NCBI GenBank assembly: GCA_902560045.1
Contig: CACEKJ010000002.1
Coordinates: forward strand, 1-64,000
Length of the DNA stretch: 64,000 nt
Direction of reading: 5' to 3'
From: an uncultured Bacteroidota bacterium
GTDB taxonomy: Bacteria > Bacteroidota > Bacteroidia > Flavobacteriales > Flavobacteriaceae
Made by a program: the position numbers and the translations under genes. A model generated the notes under the pieces. That model made no database searches. It worked only from the letters and a program-made list of their open reading frames with translations, and was not told the origin of the DNA. How positions within the stretch are numbered: the stretch's first letter is position 1; the number at the start of each line of letters is the position of its first letter. Shown here piece after piece: positions 53,941 through 62,847 of the stretch.

Positions 53941-54861
53941 TTAATCAAGAAATAATTTTAAACCCCTTTGTGCAATATTAAATCCAAAATTTTCAATATT
54001 GCTTTTGATATTATTTTTATTTGTCAATATAGGGTTAGTATGATTAATATGAATGAAATAAATTTTATTTCTTTCCTTCAAAGGCTCGTTTAAAAATAAA
54101 CCGATTGTTTCTTCAATCGATGGATGTGGGATTTCACTCATATCACGATTAAGTTCACTACCATTATAAAAAGTACCATCAATAAGTGCATAGTCAACAT
54201 TTTTCACTTCCTGAATAATATCTCTTTCCCATTCACTCCATTTGTCAATGTCTGGAATAAATAATACTTTTTTTGTTTTGCCTGCTATTTTATAGCCAAC
54301 TGTTTCAGAATATTCATCTCTATGAGGAACTTTTATCGGAATAACTTTTAAATCTTTGGAAAGATTTACTGGTTGTAAATTTTCTAAACTATTTAATGAA
54401 ATATTTTTTAAGTAAACCAATTGATCCCATGGGCCATTATTTTGTAAAAAATTAGACATTCTTTCAAGTGCAAAAACATTTATCTCATTGCCTCCTAATC
54501 CCTCACGACCTAAGTACATTAAGCCTGTGTAATGACCAATATGAGCATGTGTTAAAAAAATTCCGTCAACTATATTGTCACTTGTAGGGAAATTCTCTAA
54601 AATCCTTAGCTGATTATGTAAATCTGGTGTAGCATCAAACAAATATCTTTTTTTATTTTTTTTATCAACTAGCCCTATACAGCTGACAAAATATTCTCCA
54701 GGTGAAACTCCCAAGCAGCAATCTTTTTCACATCCAATATGAGGAAATCCAGCATCTTGAACAATACCCAAAACCTGTATGTAATTTTGATCATTTGTAT
54801 TCTGAGAAAATGAAATGAGAGTTAAATAAAAAAAAGCTACTGAAATAATGAATGATTTCAT
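53941..54861 (-). CDS. periplasmic MBL-fold hydrolase, PqqB-like
   Basis: 306 residues with a signal peptide (SFIISVAFFYLTLISFSQ). PqqB-like features: VLGIVQDAGFPHIGCEKDCC (about 30-49), the metal motif THAHIGHYTGL (about 104-114; note HxHxGH where most MBL enzymes have HxHxDH), VPHRDEYSETVGY and a FIPDIDKW Asp. Two adjacent Cys (DCC) plus GC suggest an additional metal site. No pqqA, C, D or E genes are near, so it is probably a secreted PqqB homologue with another role. Confidence 0.8.
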   Translation of the reverse strand: MKSFIISVAFFYLTLISFSQNTNDQNYIQVLGIVQDAGFPHIGCEKDCCLGVSPGEYFVSCIGLVDKKNKKRYLFDATPDLHNQLRILENFPTSDNIVDGIFLTHAHIGHYTGLMYLGREGLGGNEINVFALERMSNFLQNNGPWDQLVYLKNISLNSLENLQPVNLSKDLKVIPIKVPHRDEYSETVGYKIAGKTKKVLFIPDIDKWSEWERDIIQEVKNVDYALIDGTFYNGSELNRDMSEIPHPSIEETIGLFLNEPLKERNKIYFIHINHTNPILTNKNNIKSNIENFGFNIAQRGLKLFLD

Positions 54862-54867
54862 GAAAAA

Positions 54868-55689
54868 CTATTTTTCTTGAGAAAGAATTATTTTCATTTT
54901 TCCTTGAAGCTTAATTGCTTCACTTGCGGCTTTATCAGCAAAGTTTTTTTCTTGAGATGCATAAATTATAGATCTTGAAGAATTAACCAATACTCCGATA
55001 TTATCATTTATAGCGTATTTACATATTTCATTTAAATCTCCTCCCTGCGCGCCAACTCCTGGCATTAACAAAAAATGATTAGGAATTAATCCCCTTATTT
55101 TTTCTATATACTGCGGTTTTGTTGCACCTACTACATACATCATATTCTCTTCATTGCCCCAGTTCATAGAGGACTTAATCATCTCGATGAAAACATAATC
55201 TTGATTTGTTTTTTTCAGCTGAATATCTAAAGCACCTGAGTTTGAAGTTAAGCCTAACAAAATAGAAGTCTTATTCTCAAATTCTAAAAAAGGCTTTACA
55301 GAATCAGATCCCATATATGGATTAATTGTAACACTATCAAAATTCATATTTGCAAAAAAAGTCTGAGCATACATCTTGCTGGTATTACCAATATCCCCTC
55401 TTTTTGCGTCTGCTATGGTAAATATTTTGGGAAAGTTTTTATTAATGTAATCAATTGTTCTTTTCATTGAGACCCAACCTGAGGTTCCTAATGATTCATA
55501 AAACGCAGTATTGAGCTTGTAGGAAACACAATAAGGATTTGTTTTATCAATAATAGATTTATTAAACGAAAAAATTGGATCCTCTTCATTTAGAAGAAAT
55601 TTTGGAATCTTATTAATATCAGTATCTAAGCCAATACACAAAAAAGAATCTTTATTTTTTATTTCAAGTATTAGATCACTAATTTTCAT
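54868..55689 (-). CDS. pyrF: orotidine 5'-phosphate decarboxylase, type 2
   Basis: 273 residues. The catalytic DxKxxD is present in TIADAKRGDIGNT (about 90-102), and VTINPYMGSDSVKPFL and LLMPGVGAQGGDL are typical of the long PyrF-2 group. It makes UMP in pyrimidine synthesis. It starts 2 bases after the prfA stop, so it is in the purM-prfA-pyrF series. Confidence 0.93.
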   Translation of the reverse strand: MKISDLILEIKNKDSFLCIGLDTDINKIPKFLLNEEDPIFSFNKSIIDKTNPYCVSYKLNTAFYESLGTSGWVSMKRTIDYINKNFPKIFTIADAKRGDIGNTSKMYAQTFFANMNFDSVTINPYMGSDSVKPFLEFENKTSILLGLTSNSGALDIQLKKTNQDYVFIEMIKSSMNWGNEENMMYVVGATKPQYIEKIRGLIPNHFLLMPGVGAQGGDLNEICKYAINDNIGVLVNSSRSIIYASQEKNFADKAASEAIKLQGKMKIILSQEK

Positions 55690-55691
55690 TT

Positions 55692-56759
55692 TTAATTATT
55701 TGCTTTTAAAATCTCCGAGTTTTCAGCCAACATCAACTCGTCAATAATTTTCTGTATATCTCCATTAATGATTTTTGTTAAATCATACAAAGTTAAACCT
55801 ATTCTGTGTTCGGTAACTCTTCCTTGAGGATAATTATATGTTCTAATTTTTGCACTTCTATCTCCTGATGAAACCATACTTTTTCTCTTAAGAGAATCAG
55901 CTTGCCTTCTTTTTTCAACCTCTAATTCATACAGTCTAGTTCTCAATACCTTTAGGGCTTTATCAAGGTTTTTATGTTGAGATTTTTGATCTTGACAACT
56001 TACAGTTATTCCTGTGGGTTCATGGTGCAATCTGATTGCTGAATAGGTAGTATTAACTGATTGACCACCAGGACCTGTAGAGGTAGTTCTTTCTATTCTT
56101 ACGTCCTGCATATCCAGTTCAACATCAAACTCTTCTGCCTCCGGTAAAACAATGACAGTAGCCGCACTTGTGTGTACTCTACCTTGTGTTTCTGTCTGTG
56201 GGACCCTTTGAACACGATGAACTCCAGCTTCAAATTTTAAATGGCCATAAACATCTTCCCCGTTTACTTCAAAAATTACCTCTTTGTATCCGCCAGAAGT
56301 TCCTTCACTAACATCTACCAAATTAACAGACCACTTTTTGGTCTCTGAAAATTTAGTATACATTCTGTAAAGATCACCAGCAAAAATACTTGCCTCGTCT
56401 CCCCCAGTCCCAGCTCTAATCTCAACAACAACATTTTTTGAATCGTCAGGATCTTTAGGAATAAGTAATAATTTCAAATCTTCTTCAATTTTAGGAATAG
56501 CATTTTCAGCTTCTTCTAATTGCATTTCTGCCATTTCAATCATCTCCTTATCATCTTCATTAGAGATAATATCTTGCGCTTCTGATTTATTGGCTAAAAT
56601 ATTTTTGTATTCGTTACCCTTTTCTATAATCTTTTTAATCTCTTTATATTCTTTGGAGATTTGAATATATTTTTTTTGGTCTGAAATTATATCAGGCTGA
56701 ATGATTAACTCATTTATTTCCGTAAATCTATTTTCTACTAATTTTAATTTCTCTAACAC
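55692..56759 (-). CDS. prfA: peptide chain release factor 1
   Basis: 355 residues. The N-terminal coiled coil is followed by [18 protein letters not shown] (about 111-128), the PxT-type stop-recognition loop in [20 protein letters not shown] and the catalytic GGQ in [17 protein letters not shown] (GGQ at about 230). It releases peptides at UAA and UAG codons. 33 bases after the purM stop. Confidence 0.95.
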   Translation of the reverse strand: MLEKLKLVENRFTEINELIIQPDIISDQKKYIQISKEYKEIKKIIEKGNEYKNILANKSEAQDIISNEDDKEMIEMAEMQLEEAENAIPKIEEDLKLLLIPKDPDDSKNVVVEIRAGTGGDEASIFAGDLYRMYTKFSETKKWSVNLVDVSEGTSGGYKEVIFEVNGEDVYGHLKFEAGVHRVQRVPQTETQGRVHTSAATVIVLPEAEEFDVELDMQDVRIERTTSTGPGGQSVNTTYSAIRLHHEPTGITVSCQDQKSQHKNLDKALKVLRTRLYELEVEKRRQADSLKRKSMVSSGDRSAKIRTYNYPQGRVTEHRIGLTLYDLTKIINGDIQKIIDELMLAENSEILKANN

Positions 56760-56792
56760 CTAAATATTTTTTAATTCAGCAGTGGATGTAAT

Positions 56793-57971
56793 TTAATAAT
56801 TAAACTCACCAAATTCAGATTTAATTGACAATTTTTTTGATTTTGATTTTTCTACTCTTCCTATAATTTTTGCTTCAATATCGAATGAATGGGAGATACT
56901 AATAATTTTATCAGCAAATTTTGGATCTACATAAAGCTCCATTCTATGACCACAGTTAAAAACCTTATACATTTCTTTCCAGTCTGTGTTTGATTCACTT
57001 TGAATTAACCTAAATAAAAAGGGAGGTTCGAATAAGCTATCCTTTATCACATGTAAATCATTTGAAATGAAATGTAAAATCTTAGTCTGTGCACCCCCAC
57101 TGCAATGGACTATTCCATTAATATTTTTATTACCTATTTGTTTTAAAATCTTTTTAATCACAGGTGCATAGGTTCTTGTTGGGGATAAAACCATTTTTCC
57201 AGCATCTAGCTCTACTTCATCAAATTTATCAGTTAGTCCTTTGGTGCCAGAATAAACCAGTTCCTCAGGCAAACTTGGATCAAAACTTTCAGGGTATTTT
57301 TCAGCTAAAAGATTTGAAAAAACATCATGTCTTGCAGATGTTAAACCATTGCTACCCATACCGCTATTATAAACTTTCTCATAACTAGATTTACCGTAGG
57401 AAGCTAACCCAATAATAACATTACCATCTTTGATGTTTGAATTATCAATCACATCGTTTTTATTCATTCTTGCTACTACAGTGCTATCAACAATAATAGT
57501 TCTTACAATATCTCCAACATCAGCAGTTTCTCCGCCTGTCATGTGTATATTAATATCATTTTGATTTAATTCGTCAACAATTTCTTTAGTACCATTTATT
57601 ATTGAAGAAATTACATCTCCACTTATTAAATTTTTATTTCTACCTATGGTAGAAGAAAGTAAAATATTGTCTGTTGCACCAACACATATCAAATCATCAA
57701 TATTCATTATTAGTGCATCTTGAGCAATCCCTTTCCATACTGATAGGTCCCCGGTTTCTTTCCAATACATATAGGCTAACGAACTTTTAGTTCCGGCTCC
57801 ATCTGCATGCATGACAATACAGTGATCTTTGCTTTGGGTTAAAAAGTCTGGAACAATTTTACAAAAAGCTTTGGGAAATAATCCTTTGTCAATATTTTTA
57901 ATAGCATTGTGTACATCTTCCTTTGAAGCAGAAACCCCACGAAGCATATATTTTTGAGATGAATTATTCAT
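56793..57971 (-). CDS. purM: phosphoribosylformylglycinamidine cyclo-ligase (AIR synthase)
   Basis: 392 residues, the longer Bacteroidota type. MHADGAGTKSSLAYMYWKETGD (about 52-73) holds the ATP/metal-binding loop, followed by TGGETADVGDIVRT, GLASYGKSSYEKVYNSGMGSNGLTSAR and HCSGGAQTKIL. It closes the imidazole ring in purine synthesis. A -7 box TACTTTTG lies at 57994-58001. First gene of the purM-prfA-pyrF unit. Confidence 0.93.
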   Translation of the reverse strand: MNNSSQKYMLRGVSASKEDVHNAIKNIDKGLFPKAFCKIVPDFLTQSKDHCIVMHADGAGTKSSLAYMYWKETGDLSVWKGIAQDALIMNIDDLICVGATDNILLSSTIGRNKNLISGDVISSIINGTKEIVDELNQNDINIHMTGGETADVGDIVRTIIVDSTVVARMNKNDVIDNSNIKDGNVIIGLASYGKSSYEKVYNSGMGSNGLTSARHDVFSNLLAEKYPESFDPSLPEELVYSGTKGLTDKFDEVELDAGKMVLSPTRTYAPVIKKILKQIGNKNINGIVHCSGGAQTKILHFISNDLHVIKDSLFEPPFLFRLIQSESNTDWKEMYKVFNCGHRMELYVDPKFADKIISISHSFDIEAKIIGRVEKSKSKKLSIKSEFGEFNY

Positions 57972-57993
57972 TAAAATAAAGATAATTAGAACA

Positions 57994-58001
57994 CAAAAGT
58001 A
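57994..58001 (-). promoter_or_regulatory. purM -7 box
   Basis: Minus strand TACTTTTG, an exact TAnnTTTG match, 22 bases before the purM ATG. No TTG found at the expected -33 distance. Confidence 0.5.
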
Positions 58002-58250
58002 TTAAAGAAAACATTAAAAATTAACTTATAAAGACGATAAGATTTTTAAAATAAAAAAAAAGAAAAATATGTTATTAACAATAAGGTATATTTCGAATCT
58101 TTTTTTGCATTATTTATATGGAATGAAGACAGTTATTGAAATGTTTATAAATATGACTTAAAATCAAAAAATAATTCTTAATGATTTTTAAATTTATTAA
58201 TATATTATGCAATCATTTAAAATCAATAATTAACTAAAGCAAATTTAAAA

Positions 58251-59255
58251 ATGAGCACAGCAAAATTAGAATATATTTGGCTAGATGGATATGTTCCAAC
58301 GCAAAACATGCGTAGTAAAACAAAAATGTTAAAAGATTTTGACGGAAAACTTGAAAGTTGTCCAGTTTGGGCATTTGACGGCAGTTCAACTCAACAGGCA
58401 GAAGGAGGCTCTTCTGACTGTTTATTAAAACCTGTTGCAATATTTCCTGATCCAACAAGAGAAAATGGGTTTCTTGTAATGACAGAAGTTATGAATCCTG
58501 ACGGTACACCACATGCTTCCAATGGTAGAGCTACAATAGACGATGATGATGATGATTTCTGGTTTGGATTTGAGCAAGAGTATTTTATCATGGATACTGA
58601 TACTGACCTTCCACTTGGTTTTCCTCCTGGAGGTTATCCTGGCCCGCAAGGACTCTACTATTGTTCAGTTGGCGGTAAGAATACCCATGGGAGGCAGCTT
58701 GTAGAAGATCATGCTGATATCTGCTTGGCAGCTGGGATCAATATTGAGGGAATTAATCAAGAGGTTGCATGTGGGCAATGGGAATTCCAGGTATTTGGAA
58801 AAGGTGCTAAAAAAGCAGGTGATCAACTTTGGGTTGCTAGATATATATTAGACAGATTAACAGAAGACTACGGATATTATATTGAATATCATCCCAAACC
58901 AATACAAGGAGATTGGAATGGGTCTGGTATGCATGCTAATTTTTCAAATGAAACTCTAAGAACATGTGGTTCCAAAGAAACATATGAAAAAATATGTGAA
59001 GCGTTTAGACCTGTAGTTGACGAGCATATTGCTGTTTACGGAGCATACAATGATATGAGACTAACAGGATTGCATGAAACACAATCTATTGATCAATTTA
59101 GTTATGGAGTATCCGATAGGGGTGCATCAATTAGAATACCTATTATCACTGTTGAAAAGGGTTACAAAGGATGGCTTGAAGATAGACGACCTGCTTCAAA
59201 TGCGGATCCATATAAAATTGCAGCACGAATAATAAAAACTGTAAAATCAGCCTAA
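58251..59255 (+). CDS. glnA: glutamine synthetase, type II (eukaryote-like)
   Basis: 334 residues. The GSII architecture is clear: a beta-grasp N-domain with YIWLDGYVPTQNMRSKTK and WAFDGSSTQQAEGGSSD, then catalytic motifs FGFEQEYFIMD (Glu metal ligands, about 104-114), GQWEFQVFG, NGSGMHANFS (about 223-232), and the C-terminal DRGASIRIP and EDRRPASNADPY. It makes glutamine from glutamate, ammonia and ATP. A run of Asp precedes the metal site. It has no close neighbour upstream; a terminator follows. Type III GS is not seen here. Confidence 0.95.
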   Translation: MSTAKLEYIWLDGYVPTQNMRSKTKMLKDFDGKLESCPVWAFDGSSTQQAEGGSSDCLLKPVAIFPDPTRENGFLVMTEVMNPDGTPHASNGRATIDDDDDDFWFGFEQEYFIMDTDTDLPLGFPPGGYPGPQGLYYCSVGGKNTHGRQLVEDHADICLAAGINIEGINQEVACGQWEFQVFGKGAKKAGDQLWVARYILDRLTEDYGYYIEYHPKPIQGDWNGSGMHANFSNETLRTCGSKETYEKICEAFRPVVDEHIAVYGAYNDMRLTGLHETQSIDQFSYGVSDRGASIRIPIITVEKGYKGWLEDRRPASNADPYKIAARIIKTVKSA

Positions 59256-59272
59256 AAAATCTGTGCTTAATT

Positions 59273-59307
59273 AAAAAAGGAATTGTGAAAACGGTTCCTT
59301 TTTTTTT
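59273..59307 (+). terminator. glnA rho-independent terminator
   Basis: Arms AAAAAAGGAA (59273-59282) and TTCCTTTTTT (59295-59304) with a 12-base loop and a 9-T run, 17 bases after the glnA stop. The T run overlaps the end of the convergent exchanger gene, so it could terminate both. Confidence 0.85.
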
Positions 59308-60241
59308 AAATAAATGCCAGTGTTATAAAAACGAAGTATAAGAGGAGCATAAAGAAGCCCTTTAATTTTCCGAGATCGTTCCTTCTGGGTAATATCACCA
59401 TAAATAACAATAGAAGTGCAAAAAACAACATCCAAATTATATCTCTTTCTATAATCTCCTGTGCTATTTGAATTGGTTTAATAATTGCCGTAATTCCTAA
59501 AACCGAACCAATATTAAAAATATTTGAACCAATTAAATTACCAACAGAAATTCCTTTTTCTTTTTTTGCTATTGCAATAAGGGATGCTGCAAGCTCAGGA
59601 ATACTGGTACCTATTGCTACTATGGAAACCGAAATAACCGCTTCACTTATATTTATCTGCTTGGCAAAATTTACTGCTCCATTTACAAGGAATTCAGCAC
59701 CAAAGTAGAGAGATACAGAAGATATTAGTAGCCATATGATTATTTTAGTATTTGAGGTAGACACTAATTTATCGTCTATATCATCAATATTTAATTTATT
59801 ATCTGATTTTTTTAAAGAGAAATAAATAAAAAATAAAAGTGAGACAACCAAAATAGCTCCTTCAACTTGGTTTAAAACCATATCAGTTATGCAAAACACT
59901 GTCAATAAAATTGAAAAACCAAACATGATTGGCCAATCCTGCCGGTAAAAATTTTTATCGACTTTTATAAAACTTAGAATAGAAATAATAGATAAAACAA
60001 GAGCAATGTTTGCAATATTTGATCCTATAACATTATTAATTGCAATAGCAGGAGAATTACTTAAAGCTGCATTTATACTAACTATTAATTCTGGAAGTGA
60101 AGTTGCAAAAGCTACAACTGTCATTCCTATTACCAGCTTGGAAATATTAAACTTTAGAGATAAAGCAACGGATGATCTTACAATAAATTCACCACCGATT
60201 ACCAACAATAAAAATCCAAAAAATATAAAAAATAGATTCAT
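59306..60241 (-). CDS. calcium/sodium antiporter (CaCA family, YrbG-like)
   Basis: 311 residues, about 10 helices in two inverted halves. Alpha-repeat 1 is VIGMTVVAFATSLPELIVSI (about 41-60) and alpha-repeat 2 is VSIVAIGTSIPELAASLIA (about 203-221). Each is paired with a NxxGSNI motif (NVIGSNIANIALVL and NLIGSNIFNIGSVL). The two acidic loops match K+-dependent exchangers. It exports Ca2+ using Na+ or H+. It overlaps the EndoI gene region by 2 bases, so the two are probably co-transcribed. Confidence 0.92.
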   Translation of the reverse strand: MNLFFIFFGFLLLVIGGEFIVRSSVALSLKFNISKLVIGMTVVAFATSLPELIVSINAALSNSPAIAINNVIGSNIANIALVLSIISILSFIKVDKNFYRQDWPIMFGFSILLTVFCITDMVLNQVEGAILVVSLLFFIYFSLKKSDNKLNIDDIDDKLVSTSNTKIIIWLLISSVSLYFGAEFLVNGAVNFAKQINISEAVISVSIVAIGTSIPELAASLIAIAKKEKGISVGNLIGSNIFNIGSVLGITAIIKPIQIAQEIIERDIIWMLFFALLLLFMVILPRRNDLGKLKGFFMLLLYFVFITLAFI

Positions 60242-60242
60242 A

Positions 60243-61373
60243 CTAATTGATGATTAATTTAGAATTATAAATACCCGATTTTGTATTACTTCTAAGAAAA
60301 TAAATACCTGAGGGTAAATCTAATTCAACGCTATTGGAGCTGTCAATTATTTTATTAAGAATATTTTGACCGTTTAAATTAAAAATTTCAATAATTTCAT
60401 CTTCCATATCAGAACTGAAATTTATAATTCCTGAAGACGGGTTTGGATAGATAATTGTTTTTACAATTTCATTTTCTGGAACGGTTAAATTTTCATTCCA
60501 CACAAGACCAACATTATCACCCCACAAATAATTGACTAGATTGGGATGATCAATAAATGGATTCCTGTTTTGCTGAAAACCAAATATTATTTCATTTCTG
60601 TTGATTTCAAAATCATCAACTGGATCACTTAAATGCCAATCTAAAAGTGAGGATAATTTACCTAAAATAGGTTCGGTATTGTTAGGAGTTGTATAATCTA
60701 CAAGTTCTAAATCAAATGTGTTATTTTCATGATCAACACCTGGATCATACCTGACTACCATATAGAATAAAATTCTTGCAATATCACCTTTAACATAATC
60801 TGGTGGCTCCCAACTATCACTATCCGTTAAACAATCTGACGCTTCCGAATGTTGATTTCCGCCAAAATCAAAGTCTTTAGTACCTCTAGAGGAATTAACA
60901 GATCTGTCACAAGGTTTTAAATTGTGAACATCTGTGTATGCATTGTCATCTTCATCGGGAAAGCCATGTGACTTAGGCCAAATATGTTCTCTATTCCATG
61001 AATTACTCTGAGTTCCATTTCCATTTTCGTATTGTGAATAATTTCCGCTACCATCTCTATAACCTTTTTCCTGAGATCTACCGGTATAAACTAATATCAT
61101 GTTATTATTTTCATTTGGGTCCTGATCAGATTCCTGAAGTATATCCCATGTATCTGTTGAATTAGAAGTATATGGAAATATGACATGATTTGATATAATT
61201 TGATGCAATGCCTCTTTTAACTCATCACTTGATAAATTATTTGCCTGATCATAGTAACCTTGTGGGATATTAGTCTGTACTACACCATAGGTTGGATTAG
61301 ACGGAGGCCCAAAATTAGATTGAGAAAAAAAACAGAGAGGGAACAAAAATATAAATACAAATATTCTTTTCAT
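60243..61373 (-). CDS. secreted endonuclease I with type IX secretion sorting domain
   Basis: About 376 residues from the ATG at 61373 (MKRIFVFIFLFPLCFFSQ signal). The EndoI core holds NREHIWPKSHG (beta-beta-alpha-metal nuclease His, about 135-145) and TDVHNLKPCDRSVNSSRG. The C-terminus is a type A sorting domain (IYPNPSSGIINF ... LPSGIYFLRS ... LIIN), so the enzyme is probably exported by the type IX system and used to scavenge DNA outside. The longer frame start at 61397 has no signal-peptide support. A TATATTTG box lies 5 bases before the chosen ATG. Confidence 0.93.
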   Translation of the reverse strand: MKRIFVFIFLFPLCFFSQSNFGPPSNPTYGVVQTNIPQGYYDQANNLSSDELKEALHQIISNHVIFPYTSNSTDTWDILQESDQDPNENNNMILVYTGRSQEKGYRDGSGNYSQYENGNGTQSNSWNREHIWPKSHGFPDEDDNAYTDVHNLKPCDRSVNSSRGTKDFDFGGNQHSEASDCLTDSDSWEPPDYVKGDIARILFYMVVRYDPGVDHENNTFDLELVDYTTPNNTEPILGKLSSLLDWHLSDPVDDFEINRNEIIFGFQQNRNPFIDHPNLVNYLWGDNVGLVWNENLTVPENEIVKTIIYPNPSSGIINFSSDMEDEIIEIFNLNGQNILNKIIDSSNSVELDLPSGIYFLRSNTKSGIYNSKLIIN

Positions 61374-61378
61374 TGAAG

Positions 61379-61386
61379 CAAATATA
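61379..61386 (-). promoter_or_regulatory. EndoI gene -7 box
   Basis: Minus strand TATATTTG followed by C, ending 5 bases before the ATG at 61373, implying a leaderless or very short-leader mRNA. The same TATATTTGC string precedes tuf and rpsU. Confidence 0.55.
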
Positions 61387-61445
61387 GTGCAATTCACACT
61401 ATTTGTCTAATAAAACCTTGGCATAAGGTTTGCAATTATTTTAAT

Positions 61446-61820
61446 ATGAAAATTAGATTACTTTTAATCGCTTTAACTATAGTTTTTTCTTGTGGAACTA
61501 AGAATTCTGGCATATCAAAATCTTCGTCAAAGATTACCATTTCACCAGCTGCAACTACCCTTTTAGAGGTCATAACAGGTAAATTTCCTGGTGTTACAGT
61601 TGTTGGTGATAAAGTATTGATTAGAGGCGGTAGCCTTTCGATTAATAACCAAGCTTATGCAATTTATGATGTTGACGGTAATATTTACACTGACTATCCT
61701 TCTTTTATTGATCCACAGATGGTTAAAAGCATTACTATATTAAAATCACTAGCTGCAACAAATAAGTATGGTGGAATAGCAAGAGGTGGAGCAATACTAA
61801 TCCGCTTAAAAACAAACTAA
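61446..61820 (+). CDS. stand-alone TonB-receptor plug-domain lipoprotein
   Basis: 124 residues. The lipobox is IVFSC (Cys about 16). The rest is one TonB-dependent receptor plug domain: TLLEVITGKFPGVTVVGDKVLIRGG (about 39-63), YAIYDVDG (about 73-80), DPQMVKSITILKSLAATNKYG and GGAILIRLKTN. This matches the plug of SusC-like transporters without any barrel (normally 600+ residues follow). I see no frameshift continuation: the stop is followed at once by the SOUL gene. Possible roles are a decoy/gate for a partner barrel or a degenerate domain; unproven. Confidence 0.8.
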   Translation: MKIRLLLIALTIVFSCGTKNSGISKSSSKITISPAATTLLEVITGKFPGVTVVGDKVLIRGGSLSINNQAYAIYDVDGNIYTDYPSFIDPQMVKSITILKSLAATNKYGGIARGGAILIRLKTN

Positions 61821-61824
61821 TAAT

Positions 61825-62373
61825 ATGAAATTCTTTATAACTTTAATTTTAACTACGACCGCAATGATTTCTAATTATGAAACTCAGAAGTATGACGTCA
61901 TCTTGTCAGATAATAATTTTGAAATTCGTTTCTATGATTCATCTTTAAAAGCTAGAGTAGTTTCGGATAGAAGCGCAAACGGAAACTTTTACAAACTTTT
62001 TCAATTTATCAGTGGAAATAATTCAAAAGGAGAGAAAATTGCAATGACCACTCCAGTGTATATGAAAAATGACGAAAATCAAAATACCATGGAATTCGTT
62101 ATGCCTTCAAATTATAATTTAGAAACAATTTCTCAGCCTAAAGACAAAGATGTTGTAATCTTTGAATCAGAAGCAAAATATTATGCATGTATTAAATATG
62201 GAGGATACTCAAATTCTAAAAAATTTAACTCTCACTCTAAAGAACTACTTAAAAAACTTAATGAGTTAAATATCAATATCAAAGGAGATATTTTTTACGT
62301 ATCATACAATAGCCCTTACAAAGTTTTTAACAGAAGAAACGAGGCAATGGTAGAAATTATTTATGAAAATTAA
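61825..62373 (+). CDS. SOUL-family (heme-binding-like) protein
   Basis: 182 residues with a weak N-terminal signal (FFITLILTTTAMIS). The SOUL pattern is present: YDVILSDNNFEIRFYDSSLKARV, LFQFISGNNSKGEKIAMTTPVYM (about 65-87, the KIAMTTPV hallmark), MEFVMPSNY and a C-terminal RRNEAMVEI. Animal members bind heme; bacterial function is unsettled. It starts 4 bases after the plug lipoprotein, so the two are co-transcribed, which hints at a shared envelope role. Confidence 0.88.
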   Translation: MKFFITLILTTTAMISNYETQKYDVILSDNNFEIRFYDSSLKARVVSDRSANGNFYKLFQFISGNNSKGEKIAMTTPVYMKNDENQNTMEFVMPSNYNLETISQPKDKDVVIFESEAKYYACIKYGGYSNSKKFNSHSKELLKKLNELNINIKGDIFYVSYNSPYKVFNRRNEAMVEIIYEN

Positions 62374-62813
62374 TTTTCCCGTATAGCTACTCCATTCGCT
62401 ATCATATTAATTTTAAACTCAGGACTAACTATTTGAGCAATTTCTTCCTCAGACCGCTTTGCATCCTCAGCATAATGCTTTAACCTTTCAATAGAAATAG
62501 TATCGCGAAATATTTTACCCGACATTAGAATTTGTTTTCCTTCTATTCCTGATTTTGGAACAAAAAAACCATAATCCTTAAATTTTACGAAAACAGTATC
62601 CGTATCAACTAGTACATTCATCCAGCATCCTTTCTTAGGACAAACATCAATTATTTGTCCAGCTATATTTGTTATTTCAAAATCATTTTCAATACTTTCA
62701 AAATAACTTATTTGACTATTAATATCCTCCCCATAATTTATATAAGTGGTTTTTTCATTACATGAATAACTTGTTAATAAAGTCAAAAAAACGAGTAAAA
62801 AATTAAACTTCAT
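62370..62813 (-). CDS. DUF4920 lipoprotein
   Basis: 147 residues with a lipobox (TSYSC, Cys about 18). The DUF4920 core is GQIIDVCPKKGCWMNVLVDTDTVFVKFKDYGFFVPK (about 52-87), with two Cys in the CPKKGCWM motif that could bind metal or cycle redox state. Lipid-anchored in the envelope; function unknown. It overlaps the 3' end of the SOUL gene by 4 bases (convergent). A -7 box lies at 62833-62840. Confidence 0.85.
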   Translation of the reverse strand: MKFNFLLVFLTLLTSYSCNEKTTYINYGEDINSQISYFESIENDFEITNIAGQIIDVCPKKGCWMNVLVDTDTVFVKFKDYGFFVPKSGIEGKQILMSGKIFRDTISIERLKHYAEDAKRSEEEIAQIVSPEFKINMIANGVAIREN

Positions 62814-62819
62814 TTTAAT

Positions 62820-62840
62820 TAATTTTGCATACCAAATTTA
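62820..62840. promoter_or_regulatory. overlapping face-to-face -7 boxes
   Basis: Plus strand TAATTTTG at 62820-62827 would serve the SRPBCC gene, and minus strand TAAATTTG at 62833-62840 the DUF4920 gene. Predicted starts (about 62834 and 62826) make the two transcripts overlap by several bases, so binding of polymerase at one would block the other. Confidence 0.45.
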
Positions 62841-62847
62841 TGATATT

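Noticed and set aside
57972..58250. Sigma54 promoter or riboswitch before glnA
   Set aside because: No GG-N10-GC (-24/-12) pattern and no recognisable riboswitch; the region is simple AT-rich sequence with only the purM -7 box supported.
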